Assembly (NCBI GenBank): GCA_017627955.1
Contig: JAGAFU010000023.1
Span: forward strand, 39,756 to 103,755
Source of the DNA: Bacteroidales bacterium
Lineage (GTDB): Bacteria; Bacteroidota; Bacteroidia; Bacteroidales; UBA932
Length of the DNA stretch: 64,000 nt
Direction of reading: 5' to 3'
A program made the translations under genes and the position numbers. Below are positions 34,923-44,352 of the stretch, one piece after another. Each line of letters opens with the position of its first letter. The first letter of the stretch is position 1. The notes beneath the pieces are model-generated. The model did not search any database. It was given only the letters and a program-made list of their open reading frames with translations, and was not told where the DNA came from.

Positions 34923-37799
34923 ATGGGAGAAATCAGACTTAACAAGCTTATAAGGACATACAATATCGGACTTCAGAATCTCGTGGATTTTCTGAGCAGC
35001 CAGGGTGTGGAAGTTGACGCCAACCCTAATGCCAAGATTTCCGACGAGCATCTTCCCGCTATCGAGAAACAATTCGGGAAGGATCTGGAGATGAAGAAGG
35101 CTTCAGAGAAAGTCGACATAAAGTTGAACGAGATTCTTGAGCGCACGGCCAAGAAACAGCAGGATGCCGAGAAGGATGATGACTTCGACGAGCCTGTCAG
35201 GGAGACGGTCATAAAGAGCAATGTCTTCACACCTAAAGAGAAGATTGAGCCGAAACCGGCTCCCGCGCCAGCACCCGCACCCGCTCCGGCACCTGAGCCC
35301 GAGCCCGTTCCGGAGCCGGAACCCGAACCGGAATCGGAACCCGAGCCGGAGCCTGTTCCTGAACCGGAGCCCGCACCGGAACCGGAACCGGTAAAAGAGC
35401 CTGTAAAGGAACCTGTTCCTGAACCGGAGCCCGTAAAGATGCCTGAAAGCGAGAAAGAGTCTGAAAACGAGCCTGTCAAAGGCACGGACATCTCCACTGA
35501 GACTTCCAAGGAGGACACATCCGCCACAACCCCTGCGGAAAAATCCGACATCAAACCAGTGGAGAAAAGCGCCGAGCCAGCGAAGGTGACAGAAAAGGAA
35601 GAAGTCAATGCCCAGACCAAGGAAGACTCCCCCACGGGATTCAAGGTTCTCGGCAAGATTGACATGTCGCAGTTCGAGAAGAAGAGCGGAAAGAAGAGGG
35701 AGAGAATAGCGAAAGGCAGCCAGAAGGTTGATGTCGCCAAGGAAGGCAAGCAGGCCGACAACAATTCCAGGAAAGACAAGAAAGACAACCGCTCCGCCCA
35801 AGAGCAGGGCAAGGGTGGCCGCAAGCGCGGACGCGGGTCCGACCGCTTCAAGCCAGCCATGACCGAGGAGGAGCAGGAGGCGATGCAGAAGGAGATCCAG
35901 AAGCAGGTCAAAGAGACCTACGCCAGGATGAATGACAACAAGAAGAACAACTTCGGAGCCAAATACCGCAAGGAGAAGAGGGAGCAGGCCGCAGCCAGGA
36001 CCCAGGAGGAGATGGCCCAGGTGATGGCGGAGAAGACTGTGTTGAAAGTCACCGAGTTCGTCACGGTCAACGACCTGGCGACCTTGATGAACAACACTCC
36101 CGTCATCGATGTCATCAAGGCCTGCATGGATCTTGGACTCATGGTCTCGATCAACCAGAGGCTCGACGCTGAGGCGCTGGTGCTTGTCGCCGAGCAGTTC
36201 GGCTACAAGGTCGAGTTCGTCACGGCTGATCTCACCGAGGAGATTGACAGCAGTGACAATCAGGAGGAAAGCGAGGAGGATCTCATCTCTCGTCCCCCGG
36301 TGATCACTGTCATGGGTCATGTCGACCATGGTAAGACTTCACTCCTTGACTATATTCGCAAATCCAACGTGATCGCCGGCGAGGCTGGAGGTATCACCCA
36401 GCACATCGGAGCTTACAACGTGAAGCTTCCTGACGGCAGGAGGATAACCTTCCTCGACACTCCGGGACACGAGGCCTTCACCGCCATGCGAGCCAGGGGT
36501 GCCCAGCTGACCGACCTCGCGATCATCATCATCGCGGCCGATGACGCCGTGATGCCACAGACCGTGGAGGCTATCAACCATGCCCAAGCCGCAGGAGTCC
36601 CTATGGTATTCGCGATAAACAAGATAGACAAGCCTGGCGCGATGCCCGAGAAGATCTACCAGCAACTCTCCCAGATGAATATCCTGACAGAGGCATGGGG
36701 AGGAAAGTACCAGAGCCAGGAGATCTCCGCGAAGAAGGGATTGAACGTCGACAAACTGCTTGAGAAAGTGTTGCTTGAGACTGATTTGCTGGATCTCAAG
36801 GCCAATCCCAAGAAGAATGGTGTCGGAGCCGTGATTGAGTCCTCGCTCGACAAGGGACGTGGATACCTCGCCACAGTCCTGGTCCAGAACGGTACGCTCA
36901 GAACCGGAGACATGGTCTTGAGCGGATGCTACTACGGACGTATCAAAGCCATGTTCAACGAGCGTGGCCAAAAGGTCAATGAGGCAGGTCCTTCAACTCC
37001 TGTCAGCATCCTCGGACTCAACGGAGCCCCCAGCGCTGGAGACAAGTTCAATGTCATGCCGGACGAGAAGGAGGCGAAGGCCATCGCCAACAAACGCGAG
37101 CAGCTGATCCGCATCCAGGGCATTAAGACCCAGAAGCACATGACTCTCGAAGAGATCGGAAGGCGTATCGCCATCGGCAACTTCAAGGAGCTCAACGTCA
37201 TCGTCAAGGGTGATGTGGACGGTTCTGTGGAAGCCCTGTCCGATTCCCTCATCAAGCTCTCCACAGAGCAGGTCAGGGTCAATGTTATCCACAAGGCCGT
37301 CGGAGCTATCTCAGAATCTGACGTCATCCTCGCTGAGGCATCTGATGCCGTCATCATCGGCTTCCAGGTGCGTCCTTCGACAGACGCCAGAAAGACAGCC
37401 GACGAGCAGGGAATCGAAATCCGCCTGTACTCGGTCATCTACGACGCGATCAACGACGTCAAGGATGGTATCGAGGGTATGCTCGAGCCTATCAAGAAAG
37501 AGGAGGTCACCGGTACAGCCGAGGTCAAGCAGACATTCAAGATCTCAAAGGTCGGAACCATCGCTGGCTGCCTTGTCAAGGATGGCAAGATCGCTAAGAC
37601 ATCCCAGTGCCGCCTTATCCGTGACGGTATCGTCGTCTACACCGGCGACATCGCCAGCCTCAAGCGGAACAAGGACGACGCCAAGGAGGTCAGTGCCGGA
37701 ATGGAGTGTGGTATCGGCATCGAGAAGTTCAACGACATCAAGGTCGGTGACATGATCGAAGCCTTCGTCATCACCGAGATCAAGCAGACTCTGGACTAG
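34923..37799 (+). CDS. infB: Translation initiation factor IF-2
   Basis: 958 residues; delivers fMet-tRNA to the 30S subunit. ATG 34923 (MGEIRLNKL) is preferred over an upstream in-frame TTG. N-terminal IF2N helix ([19 protein letters not shown]), then a long charged linker with a Pro/Glu array (about 110-178), basic GGRKRGRG, a second IF2N-like segment (about 385-440), and the GTPase domain with G1 GHVDHGKTS (about 464-472), DTPGHEAF and NKID. C-terminal domains bind fMet-tRNA. Last gene of rimP-nusA-infB; ends 7 bp from the end of convergent folP. Confidence 0.95.
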   Translation: MGEIRLNKLIRTYNIGLQNLVDFLSSQGVEVDANPNAKISDEHLPAIEKQFGKDLEMKKASEKVDIKLNEILERTAKKQQDAEKDDDFDEPVRETVIKSNVFTPKEKIEPKPAPAPAPAPAPAPEPEPVPEPEPEPESEPEPEPVPEPEPAPEPEPVKEPVKEPVPEPEPVKMPESEKESENEPVKGTDISTETSKEDTSATTPAEKSDIKPVEKSAEPAKVTEKEEVNAQTKEDSPTGFKVLGKIDMSQFEKKSGKKRERIAKGSQKVDVAKEGKQADNNSRKDKKDNRSAQEQGKGGRKRGRGSDRFKPAMTEEEQEAMQKEIQKQVKETYARMNDNKKNNFGAKYRKEKREQAAARTQEEMAQVMAEKTVLKVTEFVTVNDLATLMNNTPVIDVIKACMDLGLMVSINQRLDAEALVLVAEQFGYKVEFVTADLTEEIDSSDNQEESEEDLISRPPVITVMGHVDHGKTSLLDYIRKSNVIAGEAGGITQHIGAYNVKLPDGRRITFLDTPGHEAFTAMRARGAQLTDLAIIIIAADDAVMPQTVEAINHAQAAGVPMVFAINKIDKPGAMPEKIYQQLSQMNILTEAWGGKYQSQEISAKKGLNVDKLLEKVLLETDLLDLKANPKKNGVGAVIESSLDKGRGYLATVLVQNGTLRTGDMVLSGCYYGRIKAMFNERGQKVNEAGPSTPVSILGLNGAPSAGDKFNVMPDEKEAKAIANKREQLIRIQGIKTQKHMTLEEIGRRIAIGNFKELNVIVKGDVDGSVEALSDSLIKLSTEQVRVNVIHKAVGAISESDVILAEASDAVIIGFQVRPSTDARKTADEQGIEIRLYSVIYDAINDVKDGIEGMLEPIKKEEVTGTAEVKQTFKISKVGTIAGCLVKDGKIAKTSQCRLIRDGIVVYTGDIASLKRNKDDAKEVSAGMECGIGIEKFNDIKVGDMIEAFVITEIKQTLD
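35245..35450 (+). repeat. Pro-Glu/Pro-Ala dipeptide repeat inside infB
   Basis: About 68 codons dominated by alternating Pro-Ala then Pro-Glu ([20 protein letters not shown] and similar). It is an extended, acidic spacer between the N-terminal helix and the GTPase part of IF-2. Confidence 0.8.
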
Positions 37800-37806
37800 T
37801 AAGTCG

Positions 37807-38625
37807 TCAATCGAATCCCAGATAGACATCAATCGTCTGGCGGGCAGGGGCGACATCGTGGACACGGAGAATCGAAGCCCCTCCCTGGAGAGCAAGGAGA
37901 TTGGCCGCGCAAGTGGCTGGCAGCGCCTCCGAGGGAGTGATGCCCAAAGGCTTATAAAGAAAACTCTTACGGGACAGGCCGGCCAGTATTGGCCGGCCAA
38001 ATTCCTTGAATTCAGCAAGTTCCTTCAGCAGGGTCCAGTTCTGGGAAACTGTCTTCGCGAAACCAAACCCCGGATCGAGGATCCATTCCCGAACCCCGAA
38101 ATGATCAGCCGTCTGGGCAATATTCATGAAAAAGGATTTGATGTCCGCGACCACGTCATCATAATCCGTCAGAGACCCCATATCTTTCGGAGTGCCCCTC
38201 GTGTGCATGGCCACATAAGGGAGTCCGAGTTCCGAGACAGTCTTCCACATCGGCGCGGAACCGCCGCTCACATCATTGACAATCAATGGACCAACAACGT
38301 CGAATGACCTGGAGATGATCCCAGGGCGGAAAGAGTCCACCGAAAGAGATAGACCGGGACGCTCGGAAGCGAGCAGACTCAAGGCCGGGCCCAACCTGTC
38401 CCATTCCACATCCTCGCTTACCGGGTCAGATCCGGGTCTGGTCGAGCACGCTCCAAGGTCGATGATGTCAGCTCCCTCTGAGATCATCGTATCGATCCTG
38501 GACAGGAAAAGGCCAGGGTCGAAGGTGCCATCCTCACCAAGAAAACGGCTGCCTTTGAAGAAAGAATCGTCAGTGAGGTTCACGATCCCCATGACGCGAA
38601 TATTTCCACATTCTTCTCGACCCAT
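37807..38625 (-). CDS. folP: Dihydropteroate synthase
   Basis: Folate synthesis: joins p-aminobenzoate to 6-hydroxymethyl-dihydropterin pyrophosphate; the target of sulfonamides. 272 residues, TIM barrel. Strand 1 motif reads MGIVNLTDDSFFKGSRF instead of the usual NxTPDSFxDGG, so the conserved Pro is Asp. The second signature GADIIDLGACSTRPGSDPVSEDVEW is typical, as are DVSGG, MHTRGTPKDM and ILDPGFGFAKT. The start at 38625 gives 11 residues before MGIVNL; the Met at 38592 is the alternative. Convergent with infB, divergent from tmk. Confidence 0.92.
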   Translation of the reverse strand: MGREECGNIRVMGIVNLTDDSFFKGSRFLGEDGTFDPGLFLSRIDTMISEGADIIDLGACSTRPGSDPVSEDVEWDRLGPALSLLASERPGLSLSVDSFRPGIISRSFDVVGPLIVNDVSGGSAPMWKTVSELGLPYVAMHTRGTPKDMGSLTDYDDVVADIKSFFMNIAQTADHFGVREWILDPGFGFAKTVSQNWTLLKELAEFKEFGRPILAGLSRKSFLYKPLGITPSEALPATCAANLLALQGGASILRVHDVAPARQTIDVYLGFD

Positions 38626-38631
38626 ATTCTA

Positions 38632-38660
38632 CAAAAATAGGTAAAAAATAGATATATTTG
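38632..38660. promoter_or_regulatory. Divergent promoter region of folP and tmk
   Basis: Minus strand -7 TATTTTTG (38632-38639) points to folP; plus strand -7 TATATTTG (38653-38660) points to tmk, whose ATG is 25 bases further. Neither has a clear TTTG at -33. Confidence 0.5.
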
Positions 38661-38685
38661 TAGATAACTTTTATTCGAAAGCGAG

Positions 38686-39372
38686 ATGCTGATTGTTCTG
38701 GAAGGATTGGACGGCGCTGGGAAGTCCACGCAAGTCAGGAAATTAAGGGCCTATCTTGAAGAGGTCTGCCCCAAACCAATGGAGTATATCCATTTCCCCA
38801 GATATAACGCGCCCGTGTATGGGGACCTCATAAGCAGGTTTCTCAGAGGGGATTTCGGTTCCAATGAGACTGTGCACCCGCAGCTTGTCGCGCTGCTGTT
38901 CGCCGAGGACAGGCATGGAGCGGCACAAGGAATCAAAGACATCCTTTCGCAAGGCGGCACGGTCCTTCTCGACAGGTATGTGTATTCCAACATAGCATAC
39001 CAATGCGCCAAGCTTGACAATCCGAACGAGAGGGAGGACCTCCGGGAATGGATTCTGAACACGGAGTTCGGAGCCTTCGGCTTGCCGAGGCCTGACCTCA
39101 ACATTTTTCTCGACGTGCCGATCGGCTTCGTTGAGAACAGCCTGGAAAAGAGCAGGAAAGGCTCTGACAGGGACTACCTCAAAGGAGGCACGGACATCCA
39201 TGAGGCAAGTATTGACTTTCAGAAAAGAGTTAGGGAAATATACCTGAGGCAAGCTTCTGTCGATCCCGGTCTGATAACTGTCGACTGCGCCGACGAGGAT
39301 GGCGGGATGCTCCCCCCGGACGAAATATTCTCCAAAATCAAGGCTCTTACGAATAAATTTCTGACAGACTGA
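38686..39372 (+). CDS. tmk: Thymidylate kinase
   Basis: Phosphorylates dTMP to dTDP. 228 residues. P-loop GLDGAGKST (7-15), DR(Y/F) motif LLDRYVYSNIAYQ with the catalytic Asp-Arg, and the later SRKGSDRDYL lid region. Sequence KPMEYIHFPRYN is the nucleotide-binding FP(R)Y loop. Slightly longer than E. coli Tmk (213). Its TGA shares one base with the ATG of the next gene (TGATG), so translation is coupled to the BT_3928-like protein. Confidence 0.93.
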   Translation: MLIVLEGLDGAGKSTQVRKLRAYLEEVCPKPMEYIHFPRYNAPVYGDLISRFLRGDFGSNETVHPQLVALLFAEDRHGAAQGIKDILSQGGTVLLDRYVYSNIAYQCAKLDNPNEREDLREWILNTEFGAFGLPRPDLNIFLDVPIGFVENSLEKSRKGSDRDYLKGGTDIHEASIDFQKRVREIYLRQASVDPGLITVDCADEDGGMLPPDEIFSKIKALTNKFLTD

Positions 39373-40583
39373 TGGGAAAAAGCGTATCAAACAGGGCACG
39401 GCGATTGTGTGCCTTCATCATTGGCCTGGTGTTTCTCCTGGCCGGAATATTCAAACTCCTGGACCCCGTCGGGGCAGGATTGGTGGTTGAGGAATATTAC
39501 AGGTTCCTTGGACTGTCATCACTCTTGCCCACAGCCAAGATCACGGGAGTCTCACTGGCTCTCCTTGAATCACTTCTGGGCGCGGCTCTGATTTCCGGCA
39601 TCTGGAGAAAGGCTGTCGCCATCGCCACTACCGTCCTGGTTGTCGCGTTTACCCTTTTGACTCTAGCCTTGGCAATATTCAACCCCACCATGGACTGCGG
39701 TTGCTTCGGTGAGGTCATACACCTCTCCAACTTACAGACCTTCCTGAAGAACATCGTCCTTCTCATACTGGCTATCATCGCCTTCGTTCCCTTCAAGGAT
39801 CTCGGCAGCCCCAAGAAACGCAAATATGTGTCTTTCTTCATAGCCGCGGCATCGATAGCTTGCTTCACGATCTATTCCCTCAACTCCATTCCCCTCGTTG
39901 ATTACACGTCCTTCACCCCCGGAAGCGAGCTGGTCGCCAGCGATGGTGGCGGCCAGGAGTTCATGTCCACCTTCATTTATGAGAAAAACGGAGAGGAGGG
40001 CGCGTTCACCCTGGACAAGCTTCCGGACTCAACTTGGACGTATCTGCGTACCGAGACCATAAAATTGAGCAGATCGAAGACAAACCGTGAGCCTCCCGTG
40101 CTCGCTTTCACCGACTCGACGGGTAATTACAAGGACGAGCTGGCCGCCACCGGGAATGTCCTGGTCCTTTCAGTCAATGCCCCTCTCAAGCTGAAAGGTG
40201 ATGACTGGACACGCCTGTCGGCCGTCACCGAGGGAGCGAGAAAAGCCGGGATCACACCTCTGCTTCTTATCAACGGGACCAAGTCAAGGCTTGACAAGAT
40301 AACGACGATAGTTCCCGAAGCCAAGAATCTGCTCGAGCCGAGCATGTACTTCTCGGACAGGAAGACCTTGCTATCGATGAACCGTTCCAACGGCGGAGCC
40401 ACCTGGTTCAACGACGGCGTGCTGATCCGCAAGTTCCACTCAAGCGACCTTCCGTCCGACGAGGCTCTTCTTGAGATGACAGGCGCCGACCCGACTGAAG
40501 TCATGCTTCAGACGAGCACCAAAGGACGCCTGCGTTTCCAAGGATTCCTGCTTTACACTTTAGCCCTGATGTTACTGATTTAA
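39372..40583 (+). CDS. BT_3928-family membrane protein (DoxX/MauE-like)
   Basis: 403 residues. Four N-terminal membrane helices form a DoxX/MauE-like domain (about 10-140; FLLAGIFKLLDPVGAG, then DCGCFGEVIHLSNLQTFLKN with a Cys-Gly-Cys pair as in MauE). A fifth helix (about 155-172) leads to a soluble C-terminal domain of about 210 residues and a last hydrophobic tail. The family is Bacteroidota-specific and of unknown function; the CGC pair suggests thiol-disulfide chemistry. Lies between tmk (1-base overlap) and purB (11-bp gap). Confidence 0.8.
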   Translation: MGKSVSNRARRLCAFIIGLVFLLAGIFKLLDPVGAGLVVEEYYRFLGLSSLLPTAKITGVSLALLESLLGAALISGIWRKAVAIATTVLVVAFTLLTLALAIFNPTMDCGCFGEVIHLSNLQTFLKNIVLLILAIIAFVPFKDLGSPKKRKYVSFFIAAASIACFTIYSLNSIPLVDYTSFTPGSELVASDGGGQEFMSTFIYEKNGEEGAFTLDKLPDSTWTYLRTETIKLSRSKTNREPPVLAFTDSTGNYKDELAATGNVLVLSVNAPLKLKGDDWTRLSAVTEGARKAGITPLLLINGTKSRLDKITTIVPEAKNLLEPSMYFSDRKTLLSMNRSNGGATWFNDGVLIRKFHSSDLPSDEALLEMTGADPTEVMLQTSTKGRLRFQGFLLYTLALMLLI

Positions 40584-40594
40584 CCGGATTCGCG

Positions 40595-41959
40595 ATGACA
40601 GAATTGAATTCCCTTACAGCCGTCTCCCCAATTGACGGACGCTACTCATCCAAAACAGCCCCGCTCAGGGAGTATTTCAGTGAATATGCCCTCATCCGCT
40701 ACAGGGTGCGTGTAGAGGTCGAGTATTTCATCGCGTTGTGCCAGATCCCCCTCCCCCAGCTTGCCAGCTTCGGAGAAGGCACCGGACGGGCTAAGGAAGA
40801 TCTTTTCAAGGATCTGAGGAGCCTCTATCTCGACATGACGCCCGAGGACGCCGCCCAGGTCAAGGAGATAGAGAAAATCACCAACCATGATGTCAAAGCC
40901 GTTGAATACCACATCAAACGGAACTTTGACAACCTGGGGCTCGCCAGATGGAAAGAATTCATCCATTTCGGTCTGACTTCCCAGGATATCAACAACACAT
41001 CGCAGCCCCTCATGCTCAAGGAAGCCCTTGAGAATGAATATATTCCCGCATTAAAAGAGGTCATCTCGATCCTGATGGCAGATGCGGAAGAGTGGAAAGA
41101 CATCCCGATGCTCGCCAAGACTCATGGCCAACCGGCGACTCCCACCAGGCTCGGAAAAGAGATCCAGGTCTTCGTCGCCCGCCTTGAGGAGCAGACGCGC
41201 CAGTTTGACAGCCTTACTTATCCGGCGAAGTTCGGAGGCGCCACAGGCAACATGAACGCTCACAAGGTAGCATATCCCAGAATCGACTGGAAATCATTCG
41301 CTGATTCTTTCGTGGCGTCACTCGGGCTCAACCGCTCGTACCCTACAACGCAGATCGAGCACTATGACAATCTCGCCGCCATCTTCGATTGTCTTCGCAG
41401 GATCAACACGATCCTTATCGATCTTTGCCGCGACATCTGGACCTACATTTCCATGGAATATTTCCGCCAGAGAGTCGTCAAGGGGGAGGTTGGATCCTCC
41501 GCCATGCCGCACAAAGTCAACCCGATAGACTTCGAAAACGCCGAAGGCAATCTCGGCATGGCCAACGCGGTCCTGACTTTCCTGTCAATGAAGCTGCCTA
41601 TCTCAAGGCTTCAGAGGGATCTGACCGACTCTACGGTCCAGAGAAACATCGGGGTTCCGGTAGCCCATGGGATGATAGCGCTGGCCTCCCTGAAAAAGGG
41701 ACTCGGCAAACTCATCTTGAACAAGGACGCCATCGACGCCGACCTGCACCGCAACTGGGCGGTAGTCGCCGAGGCGCTGCAGACTATCCTGCGTCGGGAA
41801 GGATATCCCAATCCTTATGAGACATTGAAAGCCCTGACAAGGACTGGGGCCGCTATCGACGAGAAGACGATCGCCGACTTCATTGACACGCTTGAAGTCA
41901 GCGAGGAAGTCAAGGCGGAAATGCGAGCCATCTCCCCCTGGACCTACACTGGACTTTAA
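40595..41959 (+). CDS. purB: Adenylosuccinate lyase
   Basis: Cleaves SAICAR and adenylosuccinate in purine synthesis. 454 residues, all-helical fumarase-fold enzyme. N-terminal AVSPIDGRYSSKTAPLREYFSE, active-site stretch THGQPATPTRLGKE and signature loop GSSAMPHKVNPIDFENAEGN with the catalytic serine. This is the E. coli-like PurB type (456 residues). Third gene after tmk and the BT_3928-like gene; ends 6 bp from a convergent gene. Confidence 0.95.
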   Translation: MTELNSLTAVSPIDGRYSSKTAPLREYFSEYALIRYRVRVEVEYFIALCQIPLPQLASFGEGTGRAKEDLFKDLRSLYLDMTPEDAAQVKEIEKITNHDVKAVEYHIKRNFDNLGLARWKEFIHFGLTSQDINNTSQPLMLKEALENEYIPALKEVISILMADAEEWKDIPMLAKTHGQPATPTRLGKEIQVFVARLEEQTRQFDSLTYPAKFGGATGNMNAHKVAYPRIDWKSFADSFVASLGLNRSYPTTQIEHYDNLAAIFDCLRRINTILIDLCRDIWTYISMEYFRQRVVKGEVGSSAMPHKVNPIDFENAEGNLGMANAVLTFLSMKLPISRLQRDLTDSTVQRNIGVPVAHGMIALASLKKGLGKLILNKDAIDADLHRNWAVVAEALQTILRREGYPNPYETLKALTRTGAAIDEKTIADFIDTLEVSEEVKAEMRAISPWTYTGL

Positions 41960-41965
41960 TTCTGA

Positions 41966-42289
41966 TTATTCGACAACGTAGACATCGTCGCCGGGTTCGG
42001 CGAAACCGAAGTTCTCCCTGGCATAACGTTCCAGGGAGTCTTTGTCTGATGTGAGGCCACGAATCTGGGTATCCATGTCACTGATCTCCTTGTTGTACTT
42101 CATGATCAGCTTGTCCTGACGCTTGATTTCCGCGCCGGCTCTCACCCAACGGACAATGTTGTTCTGGTTGACGAAACCAACCAGAAGAATGAATATTCCC
42201 GTAGCCACTATGGCATAACGGATAAAGGAGCGCTTTTCCGCGTTCTTCCCGTCGTTGTCACGATCCCAGATGTCCCTGAACTTTCCCAT
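41966..42289 (-). CDS. Septum formation initiator (FtsB/DivIC-like) protein
   Basis: 107 residues: short basic cytosolic start, one membrane helix (about 24-43, IRYAIVATGIFILLVGFVNQ), then a coiled coil (about 50-85, GAEIKRQDKLIMKYNKEISD) and the ending LERYARENFGFAEPGDDVYVVE, a variant of the family's YARExLGmVkpgExvy. It would join FtsL and FtsQ in the divisome at midcell. Divergent from the nucleotidyltransferase gene over a shared promoter region. Confidence 0.85.
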   Translation of the reverse strand: MGKFRDIWDRDNDGKNAEKRSFIRYAIVATGIFILLVGFVNQNNIVRWVRAGAEIKRQDKLIMKYNKEISDMDTQIRGLTSDKDSLERYARENFGFAEPGDDVYVVE

Positions 42290-42307
42290 TGGCCTAGACG
42301 TTATTAA

Positions 42308-42327
42308 CGCGAAAATAGTTATTTTTG
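42308..42327. promoter_or_regulatory. Back-to-back -7 elements (divIC-like / nucleotidyltransferase)
   Basis: CGCGAAAATAGTTATTTTTG holds a plus-strand -7 box TATTTTTG (42320-42327) and a minus-strand near-match TATTTTCG (42310-42317), 2 bp apart. The same 20-bp arrangement recurs at 47731-47750. Confidence 0.55.
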
Positions 42328-42370
42328 TAGAATAAAAGTCAACACTGGACTAATTAAACAATAATCAGAT

Positions 42371-43309
42371 ATGAAACCCACACTACTAGTGCTCGCGGCA
42401 GGCATGGGAAGCCGCTACGGAGGATTGAAACAGATGGATGGAGTCGGCCCCAGCGGAGAGACTATCATCGATTACTCGATTTATGACGCGGTGGAAGCCG
42501 GATTCGGCAAAGTCGTCTACATCGTCAGGAAATATTTCCTGGAGCAATTCAAGGAGACCGTAAAGAGCAAATATTCCGGGATCCTCTGCCCTGACGGGAC
42601 TCCCCTTGAGTTTGACTTCGTGATCCAGGAGCTGGACAAGATTCCCGCCAGGTTCACCCTCAACCCGGAAAGGGAAAAGCCCTGGGGAACAGCCCACGCG
42701 GTGCTGATGGCCAAAGATGTCATCCATGAGCCTTTCGCCGTGATCAATGGCGACGATTTCTACGGCAAAGAGTCTTTCAAGATCATCGCCGAATGGTTGA
42801 AGAACCATGAGGGAAGCGAAGGAGTCTGCTCGATCGTCGGATTCGAGCTCGACAACACCCTTTCCGAGTTCGGAAAAGTTTCCCGCGGCATCTGCCACTA
42901 CGACGAGAACAAGAACCTCACCAGCGTCGTGGAGTTTGTCAACGTGGGTGCGGGACAGGACGGCAAGGTGTACGGAGACAACACCGTAACCGGTGAGACC
43001 AATGTCGAGGTGGATGCCAAAGCCCTCTGCTCCATGAATATGTGGGGATTCACCCCGGACTACTTCAAGCTCAGCTGGGAAGTTTTCGAGAAGTTCTTGG
43101 AAACCAACATAATGGAGCTCAAGAAGGAATATTACATTCCCTACGCCGTCGACTACATCATGAAGAACAACGGCTACAAGTGCGAGGTCCTCTCCACTCC
43201 CGCCCGCTGGTTCGGAGTGACTTACAAAGAAGATCGTCCCGGAGTCGTGGCCAAGTTCCAGGAGCTTGCCGACAAGGGAATCTATCCAACTCCACTTTGG
43301 AAAAAATAA
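42371..43309 (+). CDS. Sugar-phosphate nucleotidyltransferase-like protein
   Basis: 312 residues, GT-A/NTP-transferase fold. Nucleotide-binding start VLAAGMGSRYGGLKQMDGVGPSGE resembles GlmU/RmlA-type GxGxR...K signatures. AVINGDDFYGKESFK contains the metal-binding Asp and DVIHEP-like segments around it. The substrate is not decided: members of this group in Bacteroidota are annotated only as nucleotidyltransferases. Two bases separate its stop from the CPBP protease ATG, so the two are one transcript; promoter box at 42320-42327. Confidence 0.8.
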   Translation: MKPTLLVLAAGMGSRYGGLKQMDGVGPSGETIIDYSIYDAVEAGFGKVVYIVRKYFLEQFKETVKSKYSGILCPDGTPLEFDFVIQELDKIPARFTLNPEREKPWGTAHAVLMAKDVIHEPFAVINGDDFYGKESFKIIAEWLKNHEGSEGVCSIVGFELDNTLSEFGKVSRGICHYDENKNLTSVVEFVNVGAGQDGKVYGDNTVTGETNVEVDAKALCSMNMWGFTPDYFKLSWEVFEKFLETNIMELKKEYYIPYAVDYIMKNNGYKCEVLSTPARWFGVTYKEDRPGVVAKFQELADKGIYPTPLWKK

Positions 43310-43311
43310 CC

Positions 43312-44253
43312 ATGTCATTTTTCAAGCCTCGTAAAGTCGAGAAGAACTACGATCTTCTCTCCTCCTGCTCCTGGTACACCCCGGATGTGGGAGGCCTGTT
43401 CGCCGTCCTCGGATGGTTTCTCGCCGGTCTTATCATAGCCGCCTTGATAACGGCCCCCATGATGCTGGGAGGATCGATCCCCATGTATTATGTCATGCTG
43501 ATCCTTTATCCCCTTCAGTTTGTCGCCGTATTCATATTCGTCAGGATCAAAAGTTCCAGGGATATGACCTTCGAGACCGGATATGCCCTTGACAGCAACC
43601 ACTTCGGCAAATGGGGCGGGACCTTTCTCGCCGTGGCCGTCTCGGTCGCGACAATAGCCGCCGGGATGATGCTGGAAGTCGTGAACCAACACCTTCCGGA
43701 CACGAAAGGGACCATCATGGAACAAATGGCCCAGATGATGGAAGGCCCTCTGTGGGCTAACCTGATCACGATGAGCATCATGGCCCCAATATGCGAGGAA
43801 TGGTTGTGCAGGGGCGTCATCTTGAGAGGATTGCTTAATTACCGTCACAAGTTCCCGGCGGTTGAAGGCGAAAGGACAAGAGGCATGAGTCCCGCTCTCG
43901 CGATTGTCATCTCAGCGATATTCTTCGCCGCGATCCACGGCAATGTATGGCAAGGGATCACCGCTTTCGCGATCGGATGCCTTTTCGGATACGTGTATTA
44001 CAGGACAGGATCCCTCAAGATGACGATGTTGATGCACTGCGTCAACAACACCTTCGCCGTTCTAGTGGGAAAGTATGGTTCAGAGGCCATCAAGGACGCC
44101 AAGAGCATCCTGGAGGTCGTCTCTGTCTGGCAATATGTCATAATCTTCGCCGCCAGCGCGGCCTTCCTGTGGCTCCTCGTCAACTATCTGAGGAAAATCA
44201 CCCTTCAGGATCCCCAAGGCAACTGCGACGTGATTCCCTCATCCGCTGAATAA
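43312..44253 (+). CDS. CPBP-family intramembrane metalloprotease
   Basis: 313 residues, several membrane helices (from about residue 30). The three CPBP (Rce1/Abi) motifs are intact: Glu162-Glu163-x3-Arg167 (EEWLCRGVIL), His209 in FFAAIHGN, and His242/Asn246 in HCVNN. They form the catalytic glutamate site in the membrane. The group includes prenyl-protein endopeptidases and bacterial proteases tied to bacteriocin immunity and stress; the substrate here is unknown. Starts 2 bp after the nucleotidyltransferase and ends before a bidirectional terminator. Confidence 0.9.
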   Translation: MSFFKPRKVEKNYDLLSSCSWYTPDVGGLFAVLGWFLAGLIIAALITAPMMLGGSIPMYYVMLILYPLQFVAVFIFVRIKSSRDMTFETGYALDSNHFGKWGGTFLAVAVSVATIAAGMMLEVVNQHLPDTKGTIMEQMAQMMEGPLWANLITMSIMAPICEEWLCRGVILRGLLNYRHKFPAVEGERTRGMSPALAIVISAIFFAAIHGNVWQGITAFAIGCLFGYVYYRTGSLKMTMLMHCVNNTFAVLVGKYGSEAIKDAKSILEVVSVWQYVIIFAASAAFLWLLVNYLRKITLQDPQGNCDVIPSSAE

Positions 44254-44299
44254 GTTGGTTGATGGTGGCGATGCGCCCCGCCATCAACAGGAACAACAA

Positions 44300-44334
44300 A
44301 AAAGAGCTGGCTGAAAATATCAGCCAGCTCTTTT
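44300..44334. terminator. Bidirectional Rho-independent terminator
   Basis: Perfect 15-bp stem AAAAGAGCTGGCTGA / its complement with loop AAATA. T runs occur on both strands (TTTT downstream on plus, and the AAAA side on minus). It separates the CPBP gene (+) from pnp (-). Confidence 0.92.
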
Positions 44335-44352
44335 ATTTAATGCTTGTATTTA

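Noticed and set aside
35103-36329. 408-codon open frame on minus, antisense to infB
   Set aside because: Arises from the reverse of the Pro/Glu repeat and other biased codons; Leu/Gly/Arg-rich, no domain.
42386-43318. 310-codon open frame on minus opposite the nucleotidyltransferase
   Set aside because: Exact shadow of a conserved gene.
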